A stretch of DNA of 64,000 nt from JAOADN01 sp049323795 (GTDB lineage: Bacteria; Pseudomonadota; Alphaproteobacteria; Rhodobacterales; Rhodobacteraceae). The stretch is taken from positions 62,001 through 126,000 of the forward strand of contig JBMOOH010000028.1 of assembly GCA_049323795.1 (NCBI GenBank), in the 5' to 3' direction. The notes beneath the pieces were generated by a model. The model was given only the letters and a program-made list of their open reading frames with translations. It was not told the origin of the DNA and did no database searches. The position numbers and the translations under genes were made by a program. This document shows, one piece after another, positions 30,372-40,838 of this stretch. Within the stretch, counting starts at the first letter, position 1. Each line of letters begins with the position of its first letter.

Positions 30372-30856
30372 ACGGAAAGCTTGTCGCGGGGGGGATCGTG
30401 GCCGTGGCGCTGATTGTCGGCGCGGCCGTCTACTACGCACAGGTCTATGCCTTCTATCGCCCGATCGAGGCGTCCTCGCCCGAGGGCCAGGTGCGCCTCA
30501 CCGCCATCGGCGGCGGCGCGGAGGTCATCCCCGCCACGGATTTTCAGGGGATCGACGCCGACAGCTCTCCCCTGCGCTTCCGGGCCTGCTTCACCGCATC
30601 GGTGCCGCCCGCGACGCTGACCGGAACCTACGCGGCCTATGAAAAGCCGACGCCGCTGATCGGGCCTTCGTGGTTCGACTGCTTCGATGCGGGGACGCTG
30701 ACCGAGGATCTGGAAGGCGGGGCCGCGGCCGCGTTTCTGGGGCAGAGGAACATCAAGCCCGGGGTGGACCGCGTGGTGGCCGTCTATCCGGACGGCCGCG
30801 GATTTGCCTGGAACCAGTTGAACGGGTCGATCGGCGACGACCAGACGATCCCGTGA
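30368..30856 (+). CDS. Small membrane-anchored protein between glyQ and glyS (DUF6446-like)
   Basis: The gene starts at GTG 30368, overlapping the glyQ stop (GTGA), so translation is coupled. The 162-residue product has one N-terminal signal-anchor helix (GGIVAVALIVGAAVYYAQVYAFY, residues 8-30) and a soluble extracytoplasmic domain with two Cys and several Trp/Phe (RACFTASV, SWFDCFDAG, GFAWNQ). From memory, proteins assigned to DUF6446 occupy this position in Rhodobacterales; the function is unknown. Confidence 0.7.
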   Translation: MNGKLVAGGIVAVALIVGAAVYYAQVYAFYRPIEASSPEGQVRLTAIGGGAEVIPATDFQGIDADSSPLRFRACFTASVPPATLTGTYAAYEKPTPLIGPSWFDCFDAGTLTEDLEGGAAAAFLGQRNIKPGVDRVVAVYPDGRGFAWNQLNGSIGDDQTIP

Positions 30857-30894
30857 AACACGAAAAGATCATCGCAGTGCTTTCCTCTTGCACC

Positions 30895-30960
30895 GGCAGC
30901 GCCCGGCCCGCGGGGCGGGAAGCGAAGCGCCCGCCCCGCGGGGGCGGGCCGGGCGCTGCC
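30895..30960. repeat. Long GC-rich nested palindrome before glyS
   Basis: Outer arms of 17 bases (30895-30911 and 30944-30960) are perfectly complementary. Within them, GCGGGGCGGG (30910-30919) pairs perfectly with CCCGCCCCGC (30930-30939) around the loop AAGCGAAGCG. The loop module GGAAGCGAAGCGCCCG also occurs in the hairpin at 48828-48843, which suggests a dispersed REP-like intergenic element. No T-run follows, so it is not a simple terminator. It lies within the likely glyQ-glyS transcript. Confidence 0.85.
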
Positions 30961-31022
30961 GGGGGGTTGGCCCCGCGGGAGTGCGGCGCGCCACCACGCT
31001 CTCATCCGGGAAGCGTACCCCC

Positions 31023-33128
31023 ATGCCCGACCTTCTGATCGAACTCTTCTCCGAGGAAATCCCCGCGCGGATGCAGGCGTCCGCCCGCGAGGCGCTGCGG
31101 AAGCTGATCACCGATGGCCTTGTCGCGGCGGGCCTGACCTATGCGGGCGCCGGGGCCTTCTCGACCCCCCGCCGCCTCGCGCTGACCGTCCAGGGCCTCG
31201 ACGCGGCCTCGAAGGCCCTGCGCGAGGAACGGAAGGGCCCCCGTGCCGACGCGCCTGCGCAGGCCATCGAGGGGTTCCTGCGCTCCACCGGCCTGACCCG
31301 CGACCAGCTTGAATCCCGCGACACCGGCAAGGGTCATGTCCTCTTTGCCGTGATCGAGAAACCCGGCCGCCCGGCGGCGGAGATCGTGGCCGAGATACTC
31401 GAACACACCATCCGCACCTTCCCCTGGCCGAAGTCGATGCGCTGGGGGTCGGGCACCCTCCGCTGGATCCGCCCGCTCCACTCGATCCTCTGCATCCTGA
31501 CCACGGAAGCGGGGGCCGAGGTCGTGCCCCTGACCGTGGACGGCATCGCGGCGGGCGACACCACCGAAGGCCACCGCTTCATGGGCGCGGGCGCCATCCG
31601 CGTCACCTCGTTCGACGACTATGCCGCGAAACTGAAACGCGCCCACGTGATCCTCGACCCCGAAGAGCGCGCCGCGAGGATCTGGCACGACGCCACCACG
31701 CTCGCCTTCGCAGGCGGCCTGGAGGTGATCGAGGACAAGGGACTGCTCACCGAGGTCGCGGGGCTGGTCGAATGGCCGGTCGTCCTGATGGGGCGGATCG
31801 GCGAGGCGTTCCTGGGGCTTCCGCCCGAGGTGCTGCGGACGAGCATGAAGGAACACCAGAAGTTCTTCTCGGTCCGGAACCCCCGGGCGGGGCGGATCGA
31901 GGGCTTCGTCACCGTGGCGAACCGCGAGACGGCGGATCACGGCGAGACGATCCTGCAAGGCAACCAGAAAGTCCTCGCCGCCCGGCTCTCGGATGCGAAG
32001 TTCTTCTGGGAGAACGACCTCCTGGCGGTCCGCACCAGGGGCCTCGAAGGCATGGCCGAGGGGCTGAAGGCGGTGACCTTCCACGGCAAACTCGGCTCTC
32101 AGTGGGAGCGTGTGGAGCGGATCGAGGCCTTGGCGCGCGGGATCGCGCCATTGGTCGGCGCCTCGCCCGACCTCGCCGCGGAGGCTGCGCGCGTGGCCAA
32201 GGCCGACCTGCAATCGGCGATGGTCGGCGAATTCCCCGAGCTTCAGGGCATCATGGGCCGCTACTACGCGCTTGAGGCGGGCCTGCCGCAGGCGGTGGCC
32301 GACGCGGCGCGGGACCATTATTCGCCCCTCGGGCCATCGGACGAGGTGCCGGCCGCGCCGGTGTCGGTGGCCGTCGCGCTCGCCGACAAGATCGACACAC
32401 TGACGGGGTTCTGGGCGATCGACGAGAAGCCGACGGGCAGCAAGGACCCCTTCGCGCTCAGGCGGGCGGCGCTGGGGGTGATCCGGCTGGTGGTGGGGAA
32501 TGGGGTGAGGGTATCTCTGAACGGTCGACCCGGACCTTTTGCCTATGCATCGGAACTAATCGGTCTGCGTGAAACCCAGAATGGGACTTCCTATTGCGAC
32601 GTAAACGACCTCCTCTCCTTCCTCCACGACCGCCTCGAGGTCCACCTCCGCGACCAGGGCATCCCCCATGATGTGATCGACGCCGTCCTCGCCATGCCCG
32701 GCAGTGACGACATCACCCTCGTCGTCATGCGCGCCGAGGCGCTGGCCGCCTTCCTGAAGACCGACGACGGCGCGAACCTCCTCCAGGGCTTCAAGCGCGC
32801 CAACAACATCCTGACCCAGGCCGAGGAGAAGGACGGCGTCGAATACTCCTTCGGCGCCGACCCGAAGTTCGCCGAGCACGACGCCGAGCGCGCGCTTTTT
32901 GCGGCTCTCGACGCCGCCGAAAAGGCCATCGCCCCAGCTATGGAATGCGAGGACTTCGCCACCGCCATGTCCGCGATGGCCGCCCTCCGCGCCCCCATCG
33001 ACGCGTTTTTCGAGGCCGTACAGATCAACACCGAGAGCCAGGTCGTCCGGCGCAACCGGCTGAACCTGCTGAGCCGCATCCGCACCACCTGCCTGAGCGT
33101 CGCGGACCTGACGAAGCTCGAGGGCTAA
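31023..33128 (+). CDS. glyS: Glycine--tRNA ligase beta subunit
   Basis: GlyS provides tRNA recognition for the heterotetrameric glycyl-tRNA synthetase. ATG 31023 gives MPDLLIELFSEEIPARMQ, the standard start. Other marks are RSTGLTRDQL, FPWPKSMRWG, RWIRPLHSI, RTSMKEHQKFFSV, and the C-terminal anticodon-binding region ending near NRLNLLSRI. Length is 701 residues, near normal. Around 32505-32610 the DNA is visibly poorer in GC, matching a poorly conserved stretch (SLNGRPGPFAYASELIGLRE). The upstream in-frame extension to 30888 would translate the palindrome and is rejected. Confidence 0.96.
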   Translation: MPDLLIELFSEEIPARMQASAREALRKLITDGLVAAGLTYAGAGAFSTPRRLALTVQGLDAASKALREERKGPRADAPAQAIEGFLRSTGLTRDQLESRDTGKGHVLFAVIEKPGRPAAEIVAEILEHTIRTFPWPKSMRWGSGTLRWIRPLHSILCILTTEAGAEVVPLTVDGIAAGDTTEGHRFMGAGAIRVTSFDDYAAKLKRAHVILDPEERAARIWHDATTLAFAGGLEVIEDKGLLTEVAGLVEWPVVLMGRIGEAFLGLPPEVLRTSMKEHQKFFSVRNPRAGRIEGFVTVANRETADHGETILQGNQKVLAARLSDAKFFWENDLLAVRTRGLEGMAEGLKAVTFHGKLGSQWERVERIEALARGIAPLVGASPDLAAEAARVAKADLQSAMVGEFPELQGIMGRYYALEAGLPQAVADAARDHYSPLGPSDEVPAAPVSVAVALADKIDTLTGFWAIDEKPTGSKDPFALRRAALGVIRLVVGNGVRVSLNGRPGPFAYASELIGLRETQNGTSYCDVNDLLSFLHDRLEVHLRDQGIPHDVIDAVLAMPGSDDITLVVMRAEALAAFLKTDDGANLLQGFKRANNILTQAEEKDGVEYSFGADPKFAEHDAERALFAALDAAEKAIAPAMECEDFATAMSAMAALRAPIDAFFEAVQINTESQVVRRNRLNLLSRIRTTCLSVADLTKLEG

Positions 33129-33185
33129 AGGTGGCGGGGTGAACCCCGCCCTGTGGCTTCATCTTGGCTGAAATATCCCGGGGTC

Positions 33186-33214
33186 CGGGGCAGCGCCCCG
33201 CCCTTCTTTTTCTT
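33186..33214 (+). terminator. Terminator after glyS
   Basis: CGGGGC (33186-33191) and GCCCCG (33195-33200) form a tight stem followed by a pyrimidine run with TTCTTTTTCTT (33204-33214). It ends the glyQ-glyS transcript 60 bases after the glyS stop. The preceding ATATCCCGGGGTCC stretch resembles a repeated intergenic motif I recall in related genomes. Confidence 0.75.
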
Positions 33215-33263
33215 GCCTAAACCCTGAGCGAAGCTATGCTGCATCACAGAAAGGAATGCCGCA

Positions 33264-35822
<2,559 letters not shown>

Positions 35823-35897
35823 GATATATAATAAAAGTGTCATACAAGGCTCTGCCGCGCAGGTGCGCGGGCTGAAGGCCGCTAATCATGTCGGGCA

Positions 35898-35917
35898 GAA
35901 ATTCAAGAGCGAATTTC
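35898..35917. repeat. Inverted repeat in the 35823-36021 intergenic region
   Basis: GAAATTC (35898-35904) and GAATTTC (35911-35917) are perfect inverted arms around a 6-base loop, with a third GAATTTC nearby. The 199-base gap is less GC-rich than the rest, and TATAAT occurs at 35827-35832 without a matching -35 at the right distance. It may hold the promoter for the hydrolase gene. Confidence 0.35.
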
Positions 35918-36021
35918 TCCCGAATTTCCGCGAACTGGACGGATTCCCCCGCATCCGCTAGTCCCTGAACCAGGCCGCCGCCTGGGGGTTGTGGCTCGGC
36001 AACACTTGAACGGATACATCA

Positions 36022-36780
36022 ATGTCCATGCTCAAGGGCTTGGCGATCATCGCCCTTTTCACCCTTCTTCTCACACCCGCCTGGACCCCCGCCCGGGCCG
36101 AGGTGCCTGCCGGTCCCTGGCCATCGCCGGGGCCATCGCCGGAGACGCGTCTCGCCCCCCTCGATGCGCCTGCGCCCCGGGGCTTCGACCGGGCATCGCT
36201 TCTTTCCGCCCCGCGTACCGGAATCCCGGGCGGGGATGGCGCGGGCGGGCAGTCTGGCGGGCAGTCTGGCGGGCAGTCTGGCGGGCGGCCTGAATCGCCG
36301 TCGGACGGGCCGGTGGCGACCGGCGACCTCGATCTGGCCACGCTCATGGCGAAGCCGGGCCCGAAGTCCTCGCCCGAGCTCGATTGCCTTGCCCGCACGA
36401 TCTACTTCGAGGCGCGCGGCGAGCCGCTCCGCGGGCAGGCGGCCGTGGCCGAGGTCGTCCTGAACCGGGTCGAGGCGGCGGGCTTTCCCGACACGGTCTG
36501 CGGCGTCGTCCGGCAGGGGGCAGAGGGCGGACAGGCCGGCTGCCAGTTTTCCTATGCCTGCGACGGACAGGCGGACCGCATCTCGGACGCGGTTGCCTTC
36601 GATCTCGCCCGGCGGATCGCGGCGGCGGTGATCGGCGGCGCGCCGCGGACGCTCACGGACGGCGCGACCTATTTCCACAGCCGGGCTGTCCGTCCGGCCT
36701 GGTCGAGGCGGTTCGAACGGACCGCGGTCATCGGGGCGCAGTACTTCTACCGCGAGCCCCTGCGGACGGCGCAGAACTGA
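36022..36780 (+). CDS. Cell wall hydrolase, SleB/Hydrolase_2 family
   Basis: The 252 residues begin with a signal peptide (GLAIIALFTLLLTPAWTPARA, cut near residue 26). A Pro/Gly-rich linker includes three GGQS repeats. The SleB-type domain covers about residues 118-250, with ELDCLARTIYFEARGE (catalytic Glu), GQAAVAEVVLNRV and CQFSYACDG. These enzymes cleave peptidoglycan in cell-wall remodelling. The linker repeats come from the 12-bp DNA repeat at 36247. Confidence 0.85.
   Translation: MSMLKGLAIIALFTLLLTPAWTPARAEVPAGPWPSPGPSPETRLAPLDAPAPRGFDRASLLSAPRTGIPGGDGAGGQSGGQSGGQSGGRPESPSDGPVATGDLDLATLMAKPGPKSSPELDCLARTIYFEARGEPLRGQAAVAEVVLNRVEAAGFPDTVCGVVRQGAEGGQAGCQFSYACDGQADRISDAVAFDLARRIAAAVIGGAPRTLTDGATYFHSRAVRPAWSRRFERTAVIGAQYFYREPLRTAQN
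36247..36282 (+). repeat. Three perfect 12-bp tandem repeats inside the cell wall hydrolase gene
   Basis: GGGCAGTCTGGC occurs three times in a row (36247-36258, 36259-36270, 36271-36282), encoding the GGQS units of the linker. Confidence 0.95.
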
Positions 36781-36879
36781 GGTCGCCGCAGGCCCGGCGC
36801 ATGACGGGTATCGTCAACGCCTTCGCCGCCGCCCGTCGTATGATGGCGGCGCAGCGACGACCCGGACGAAAGGAACGAC

Positions 36880-37797
36880 ATGGCCGTGGCATCCGACATA
36901 CGCCTCGCCTTCGCGCATCCCGAGGAGCGGGCGGAGGCCTCGGCCCCGTCCGACCCGCGCGACCGGATCAGCCTGCGCGAACACGTGGTCGAGGCCGATA
37001 TCGGGGCGTTCCAGCAGGAGCGCGGCCGTGTCCAGCGGCTGCGCTTCGATGTCGTGGTCGAGGTCAGGCCCCACCCGGCCCCGCTCCTCGACGATGTGGA
37101 CCGGATTCTTTCCTACGACCGCATCACCGAGGCGATCGCGGCGGAACTGCGGGCCGAGCGGCTGAACCTGCTCGAGACGCTGGCCCAGAGGGTCGCCGAC
37201 CGGATCCTCGCCGAGCCGCAGGCGATGCGGGTCTTCGTGCGGATCGAGAAGCTCGACCGCGGTTCGGGTGCGCTCGGGGTCGAGATCGTCCGCAGCCGCC
37301 CCGAGGCGCCGGTCCAGCGCATCGGGTCGGACGGGTCGGAGACGCCCCTCCATCCCGTCGTCGCCTATCTCACCAACGCCGAGATCGCGGACCCGGCGCT
37401 GTCCGGGCGGCTCGACGCCCTGACCGCAGGGGGCGAGCCGGTGATCCTCGCGGTGGGCCTGCCCGACACGCCCCGCCCCGTCACCGGTCACAGGGCCACG
37501 CAGAGGCGCATCGACCTTCTGGCGATCGAGCAGAATGCCTGGACGCTGGCCGCCCGCGACCCGCGCTGCATCGTGGTGAGCAGCCGGACCGAGATCGACT
37601 GGGCGATGCGGCGCGGCCAGCTGGTTGTCTGGGCGCCGTCGAAGATCGTGCTCGATGCGGTGGACGGGCCGAAGGCATCGGCGGACGGCGCCGCGCTGGC
37701 GCTCTGGTTTGCCGACCTGATGGCCGCCGGCCGCTTCGTCGCGGCCGAGGAAACCGTGCTCCCGCAGGGGGCGAGGGTGCCGGTCGAGCGGGTCTGA
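36880..37797 (+). CDS. folB: Dihydroneopterin aldolase (FolB) with additional C-terminal half
   Basis: Residues about 28-145 match dihydroneopterin aldolase, which cleaves dihydroneopterin in folate synthesis: ISLREHVVEADIGAFQQERG, the LSYDRITEAI segment and ETLAQRVADRIL, followed by VRIEKLDRGS. Free-standing FolB is about 120 residues; this chain is 305. The C-terminal 160 residues (QNAWTLAARDPRCIVVSSRT, then KIVLDAVDGPKASADGAALA) do not resemble a folate enzyme I know. AAGGA lies upstream of ATG 36880. It is not next to folP or folK here, although folE2 lies 10 kb upstream. Confidence 0.75.
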   Translation: MAVASDIRLAFAHPEERAEASAPSDPRDRISLREHVVEADIGAFQQERGRVQRLRFDVVVEVRPHPAPLLDDVDRILSYDRITEAIAAELRAERLNLLETLAQRVADRILAEPQAMRVFVRIEKLDRGSGALGVEIVRSRPEAPVQRIGSDGSETPLHPVVAYLTNAEIADPALSGRLDALTAGGEPVILAVGLPDTPRPVTGHRATQRRIDLLAIEQNAWTLAARDPRCIVVSSRTEIDWAMRRGQLVVWAPSKIVLDAVDGPKASADGAALALWFADLMAAGRFVAAEETVLPQGARVPVERV

Positions 37798-37870
37798 CGC
37801 GCCCGGGCCCCTGCATGCGCCCCGCCCCGGCCCTGCGCGGCAGAGTCCGTGCCCGGTTTCCGCCCGCGGC

Positions 37871-37900
37871 CCCCGGACATGCCCCGGGGCATGTCCGGGG
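37871..37900. terminator. 30-bp perfect palindrome between convergent genes
   Basis: The left half CCCCGGACATGCCCC (37871-37885) is followed immediately by its exact reverse complement (37886-37900). It sits 74 bases after folB and 28 bases before the stop of the convergent CoA-transferase gene, the position expected of a bidirectional terminator, though without T-runs. Confidence 0.6.
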
Positions 37901-37927
37901 TTCCCCTGGACCCCGGGCCTCTGCCCT

Positions 37928-39262
37928 TCAGAAGAAGCCGCGCGGGATCAGGCGGTTCTCGAATGCCTCGCGCGCAAGGTCTTCGCGGAAGTCGGGGTGC
38001 GCGATGGAAATGAGGGCCTGCGCCCGCTCGGGCACCGACTTGCCCTTGAGGTTCACCATCCCGTACTCGGTCACCACATACATGATGTCCGTGCGCGGCG
38101 TCGTCACGATGTTTCCCCGCGTCAGGGCCGGGACGATGCGGCTTCTGCGCTCGCCCTTCCTGTCGTAGGTCGAGGCGAGGCAGATGAAGGACTTGCCGTC
38201 CTTCGAGGCATAGGCCCCGCGCACGAACTGGAGCTGGCCGCCGGTGCCGCTGATGTGGCGCGGCCCGTCCGATTCCGACGCGGCCTGTCCCTGCAGGTCG
38301 ATCTGGGTGGTGTTGTTGATCGACACGACACGGTCGTTTTTCATGATGTTCTGGGGAAGGTTCGTGTAGTCCACCGGGCAGCAGGCGAAATCGGCGTTGC
38401 GGTCCACCTCGCGGTAGAGCAGTTGCGATCCCAGCCCGAAGCTGTAGGTGATCCGCCCGGCATCCATGTTCTTCCTCGATCCGTCGATCTTGCCGGCCTG
38501 GTAGAGGGCAATGATGCCGTCGGTCAGCATCTCGGTATGGACCCCGAGGTTTCTCACCCCGCTTTCCAGAAGGAGGCTGCACACCGCATTCGGCATCCCG
38601 CCGATCCCGATCTGGAGACAGGCGCCGTCGTCGATCTCGGTCATGATGTTGCGTGCGACGGCCCGGTCCACCTCGCCCGGCGGCGGGTTCGGCAGTTCGG
38701 CCGGGGGCAGGTCGTTGCCCTCGATGACATAATCCACTTCGGAGATGTGGAGCGAGTTGTCGATGCCCTCGGCGTGAGGCTGGTTCCGGGATTCCTCGAC
38801 GACCACGCACTTTGCCCGTTCGATGATCGCGCGGTGCCAGAGGTTGGCGACCGACAGGTTGAAGTTGCCGTGGCTGTCCATCGGCCCCGTGCGCAGCACG
38901 ACGACATCGACCGGCGGGATGAAGCGGCGGTAGTAGTCGGGGATCTCGCCGAGGTTCACCGGCAGGTAATGGGCGATGCCGGCATCGTGCTTGCGCCGGT
39001 CGTATCCCGAGAAGTGCAGCGACAGCCAGTAGAAATGCCGTCCTTCCGGGTCGGCTTCGAGCACGGCGCGCGGCCGGGTGGACAGGCACGAGCGGATCTT
39101 GACGCCCGTCAGCGCATCCGTCCTCTGCGCGAGCGCCGCGTCGAACACCTCGGGCTGGCAGACGCCGGCGCCGTAGTCGATCCACATGCCCGACGATACG
39201 AGCCCGGCGGCGTCCCCGGCGCTGATCCGGCGTGCCGGTGCGGCCGCAGTCCTGCGAAGCAC
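37928..39262 (-). CDS. Acetyl-CoA hydrolase/transferase family protein (butyrate/propionate CoA-transferase type)
   Basis: The product belongs to the class I CoA-transferase family that moves CoA between acetate, succinate, propionate or 4-hydroxybutyrate. GTG 39262 has GGAGG 7-8 bases upstream; an alternative GTG lies at 39277. Motifs include the CoA-site GMPNAV (QIGIGGMPNAVCSLLLESG, about residue 200), the catalytic Glu region HTEMLTDG (about 225), GTGGQLQFVRGA (about 325) and the end VTEYGMVNLKGKSVPERAQA. The length of 444 residues is usual. Exact substrate unknown. It converges with folB. Confidence 0.82.
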   Translation of the reverse strand: MLRRTAAAPARRISAGDAAGLVSSGMWIDYGAGVCQPEVFDAALAQRTDALTGVKIRSCLSTRPRAVLEADPEGRHFYWLSLHFSGYDRRKHDAGIAHYLPVNLGEIPDYYRRFIPPVDVVVLRTGPMDSHGNFNLSVANLWHRAIIERAKCVVVEESRNQPHAEGIDNSLHISEVDYVIEGNDLPPAELPNPPPGEVDRAVARNIMTEIDDGACLQIGIGGMPNAVCSLLLESGVRNLGVHTEMLTDGIIALYQAGKIDGSRKNMDAGRITYSFGLGSQLLYREVDRNADFACCPVDYTNLPQNIMKNDRVVSINNTTQIDLQGQAASESDGPRHISGTGGQLQFVRGAYASKDGKSFICLASTYDRKGERRSRIVPALTRGNIVTTPRTDIMYVVTEYGMVNLKGKSVPERAQALISIAHPDFREDLAREAFENRLIPRGFF

Positions 39263-39373
39263 GTCCTCTCCTCCCACCTCCCCGCGGCGGTCGTCCGCGT
39301 TCCCCCCCCCCGCGATATTGCAGCAGGAACCGATGGAGGGCGAGGGGGCAAATGCGGCCCGGCAGCGACGCCT

Positions 39374-39892
39374 TCAGGCCAGGCGGTCGATCCTCGGCCC
39401 GCCGGCGAGCTGTCCCGCACGGGCTGCGGAGGCGCGGGGCGACGGCACCGGCGGCAGAAGGGACGGCCCTGCCGGCGGAGGAAAGGGCGGGGCGCCCCGA
39501 AAGGCCGGTGCGGGGCTGTCCGAGGGCCTGTCCGAGGGCCTGTCCGATGCCTCGCCCGGCACATCGGGCACCGGACCGGCGGACGGATCCGCCGCAGCCG
39601 GGTCCGGCCAGGCCGTCCGGTCCTGCCGCCCCGTCCGTCGCGGCACGGATGCATGGTCCGAACGTCTCTCGGCCTCGGCTTCGAGCACGTTCGCCTCGAA
39701 GGCGGGGGGCGGACCGGTGGGCCGGTCTGGGTCGGGCGGCGGCCCGACGGCCGCCTGCGGGGGACGGTCCCCGTCCATGTTTCCCGACAGGTTGCCCTCC
39801 GATCCGCGCCGGACGGTCATGCCCGCAGGCTGGGGCGGCACCGGCAGGACCGCCGTCGCGACGGGGGGCAGGAGGGATGCCCTCTCCAACAT
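39374..39892 (-). CDS. Proline-rich hypothetical protein
   Basis: The 172-residue product has a recognisable N-terminal block (MLERASLLPPVATAVLP, then VRRGSEGNLSGNMDGDRPPQ and PPPAFEANVLEAEAE) that looks conserved, followed by a disordered Pro/Ser/Ala tail. The tail includes tandem DRPS units from a 12-bp DNA repeat around 39525. No signal peptide or helix is predicted. From memory I believe similar proteins exist in Rhodobacterales, without assigned function. Confidence 0.6.
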   Translation of the reverse strand: MLERASLLPPVATAVLPVPPQPAGMTVRRGSEGNLSGNMDGDRPPQAAVGPPPDPDRPTGPPPAFEANVLEAEAERRSDHASVPRRTGRQDRTAWPDPAAADPSAGPVPDVPGEASDRPSDRPSDSPAPAFRGAPPFPPPAGPSLLPPVPSPRASAARAGQLAGGPRIDRLA

Positions 39893-39985
39893 GTCAACAC
39901 CACTCGCTCGCGCGCCCCCGGTGTGCAGGATCGGCGTGCAGCCTTTCCGCGTCCTTAACGCCCGACCGGAATTCGGACCGGATGG

Positions 39986-40621
39986 TTAACGGGGCGCGGG
40001 CAGCAGGAGCCGGCGGTAGAGCGTGTCGAGGAAGGCCTCGGCCTCGGGGAAGGGGTCGTGCGCCTCTCCGAGCACGGCGCGCACCTGGACATCGAAATCC
40101 GCGTAGTGCTGGGTCAGCGCCCAGATCGAGAAGATCAGGTGCCTGGGATCGGCCGCGGCGATCCGGCCGCGCGCCGACCAGTCGGCGATGACGGCCGCCT
40201 TCTCGTCGACGAGCGCCCGAAGCTCTCCGGTCAGTGCATCGCCGATGCGCGGGGCGCCCTGCAGGACCTCGTTGGCAAAGAGCCTGCTTTCGCGCGGCAT
40301 GTCGCGGCTCATCTGGAGCTTGCGGCGGACATAGCCGAGGATCTCCTCGACCGGCTCGCCCTCCGGGTCGAGACCGCGCAGCGGATCGAGCCAGGTGTCG
40401 AGCAGTCCCTCCAGAAGCTCCAGATGGATCGCCTCTTTCGAGGGGAAGTAGTAGAGCAGGTTCGGCTTCGACAGCCCTGCCACCTCGGCGATCTCGTCGA
40501 GGGTCGCGCCGCGGAAGCCCTGCGCCGAGAACACCTCGAGCGCGGCATCGAGGATCGCCTCGGTGTTCCGCCGCTGGATGCGGGTGCGGGGCCTGGCCTC
40601 GACGGGGTCGCCGTCTTCCAC
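39986..40621 (-). CDS. TetR-family regulator, RutR-like
   Basis: The 211 residues have a TetR helix-turn-helix at the N-terminus (NTEAILDAALEVFSAQGF, then LDEIAEVAGLSKPNLLYYFP at about residues 40-62) and a ligand-binding domain with the RSRLFANEVLQGAP segment and the end ALTQHYADFDVQVRA. This C-terminal pattern is that of RutR, the uracil/thymine-responsive repressor. The divergent transaminase gene and the downstream pyrimidine pathway support this. A RutR-type palindrome (40693-40706) lies in the shared promoter region, suggesting autoregulation. Confidence 0.85.
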   Translation of the reverse strand: MEDGDPVEARPRTRIQRRNTEAILDAALEVFSAQGFRGATLDEIAEVAGLSKPNLLYYFPSKEAIHLELLEGLLDTWLDPLRGLDPEGEPVEEILGYVRRKLQMSRDMPRESRLFANEVLQGAPRIGDALTGELRALVDEKAAVIADWSARGRIAAADPRHLIFSIWALTQHYADFDVQVRAVLGEAHDPFPEAEAFLDTLYRRLLLPAPR

Positions 40622-40692
40622 GTCCGCGTCCTCCTTCTGGGGTTCCTGGGCGTCGCGCCCTGTTTCGCACGCCCCCCCCTGCTACCCAATCC

Positions 40693-40706
40693 TGACCGGT
40701 CGGTCA
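40693..40706. promoter_or_regulatory. RutR-type operator in the divergent regulator/transaminase region
   Basis: TGACCGGTCGGTCA is a near-perfect palindrome (TGACC-N4-GGTCA) matching the core of the RutR consensus TTGACCA-NN-TGGTCAA. It is centred about 80 bases upstream of the tetR start and 140 bases upstream of the transaminase start. Confidence 0.7.
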
Positions 40707-40744
40707 AATCCCGGGCATGCGCCCGGTCCGCGCCGGGCCGTCGC

Positions 40745-40772
40745 TTGACTGCCCCCCCGCCGCTGCTAGCGT
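40745..40772 (+). promoter_or_regulatory. Probable promoter of the transaminase gene
   Basis: TTGACT (40745-40750), a 16-base spacer and TAGCGT (40767-40772) make a sigma70-like promoter. The same TTGAC-N16-TAGCGT layout occurs before the amidohydrolase gene at 44917-44944, which argues that both are real. Confidence 0.55.
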
Positions 40773-40838
40773 GCGCGGCATCACGTTTCCGGTCCTGTCC
40801 CTGCGCGTGACGGACGGACCCAGAGCAAGGAGCCACCC

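Noticed and set aside
35827..35832. TATAAT as a promoter for the cell wall hydrolase
   Set aside because: No -35-like element lies 16-18 bases upstream; the TTGAGA nearby is only a few bases away.
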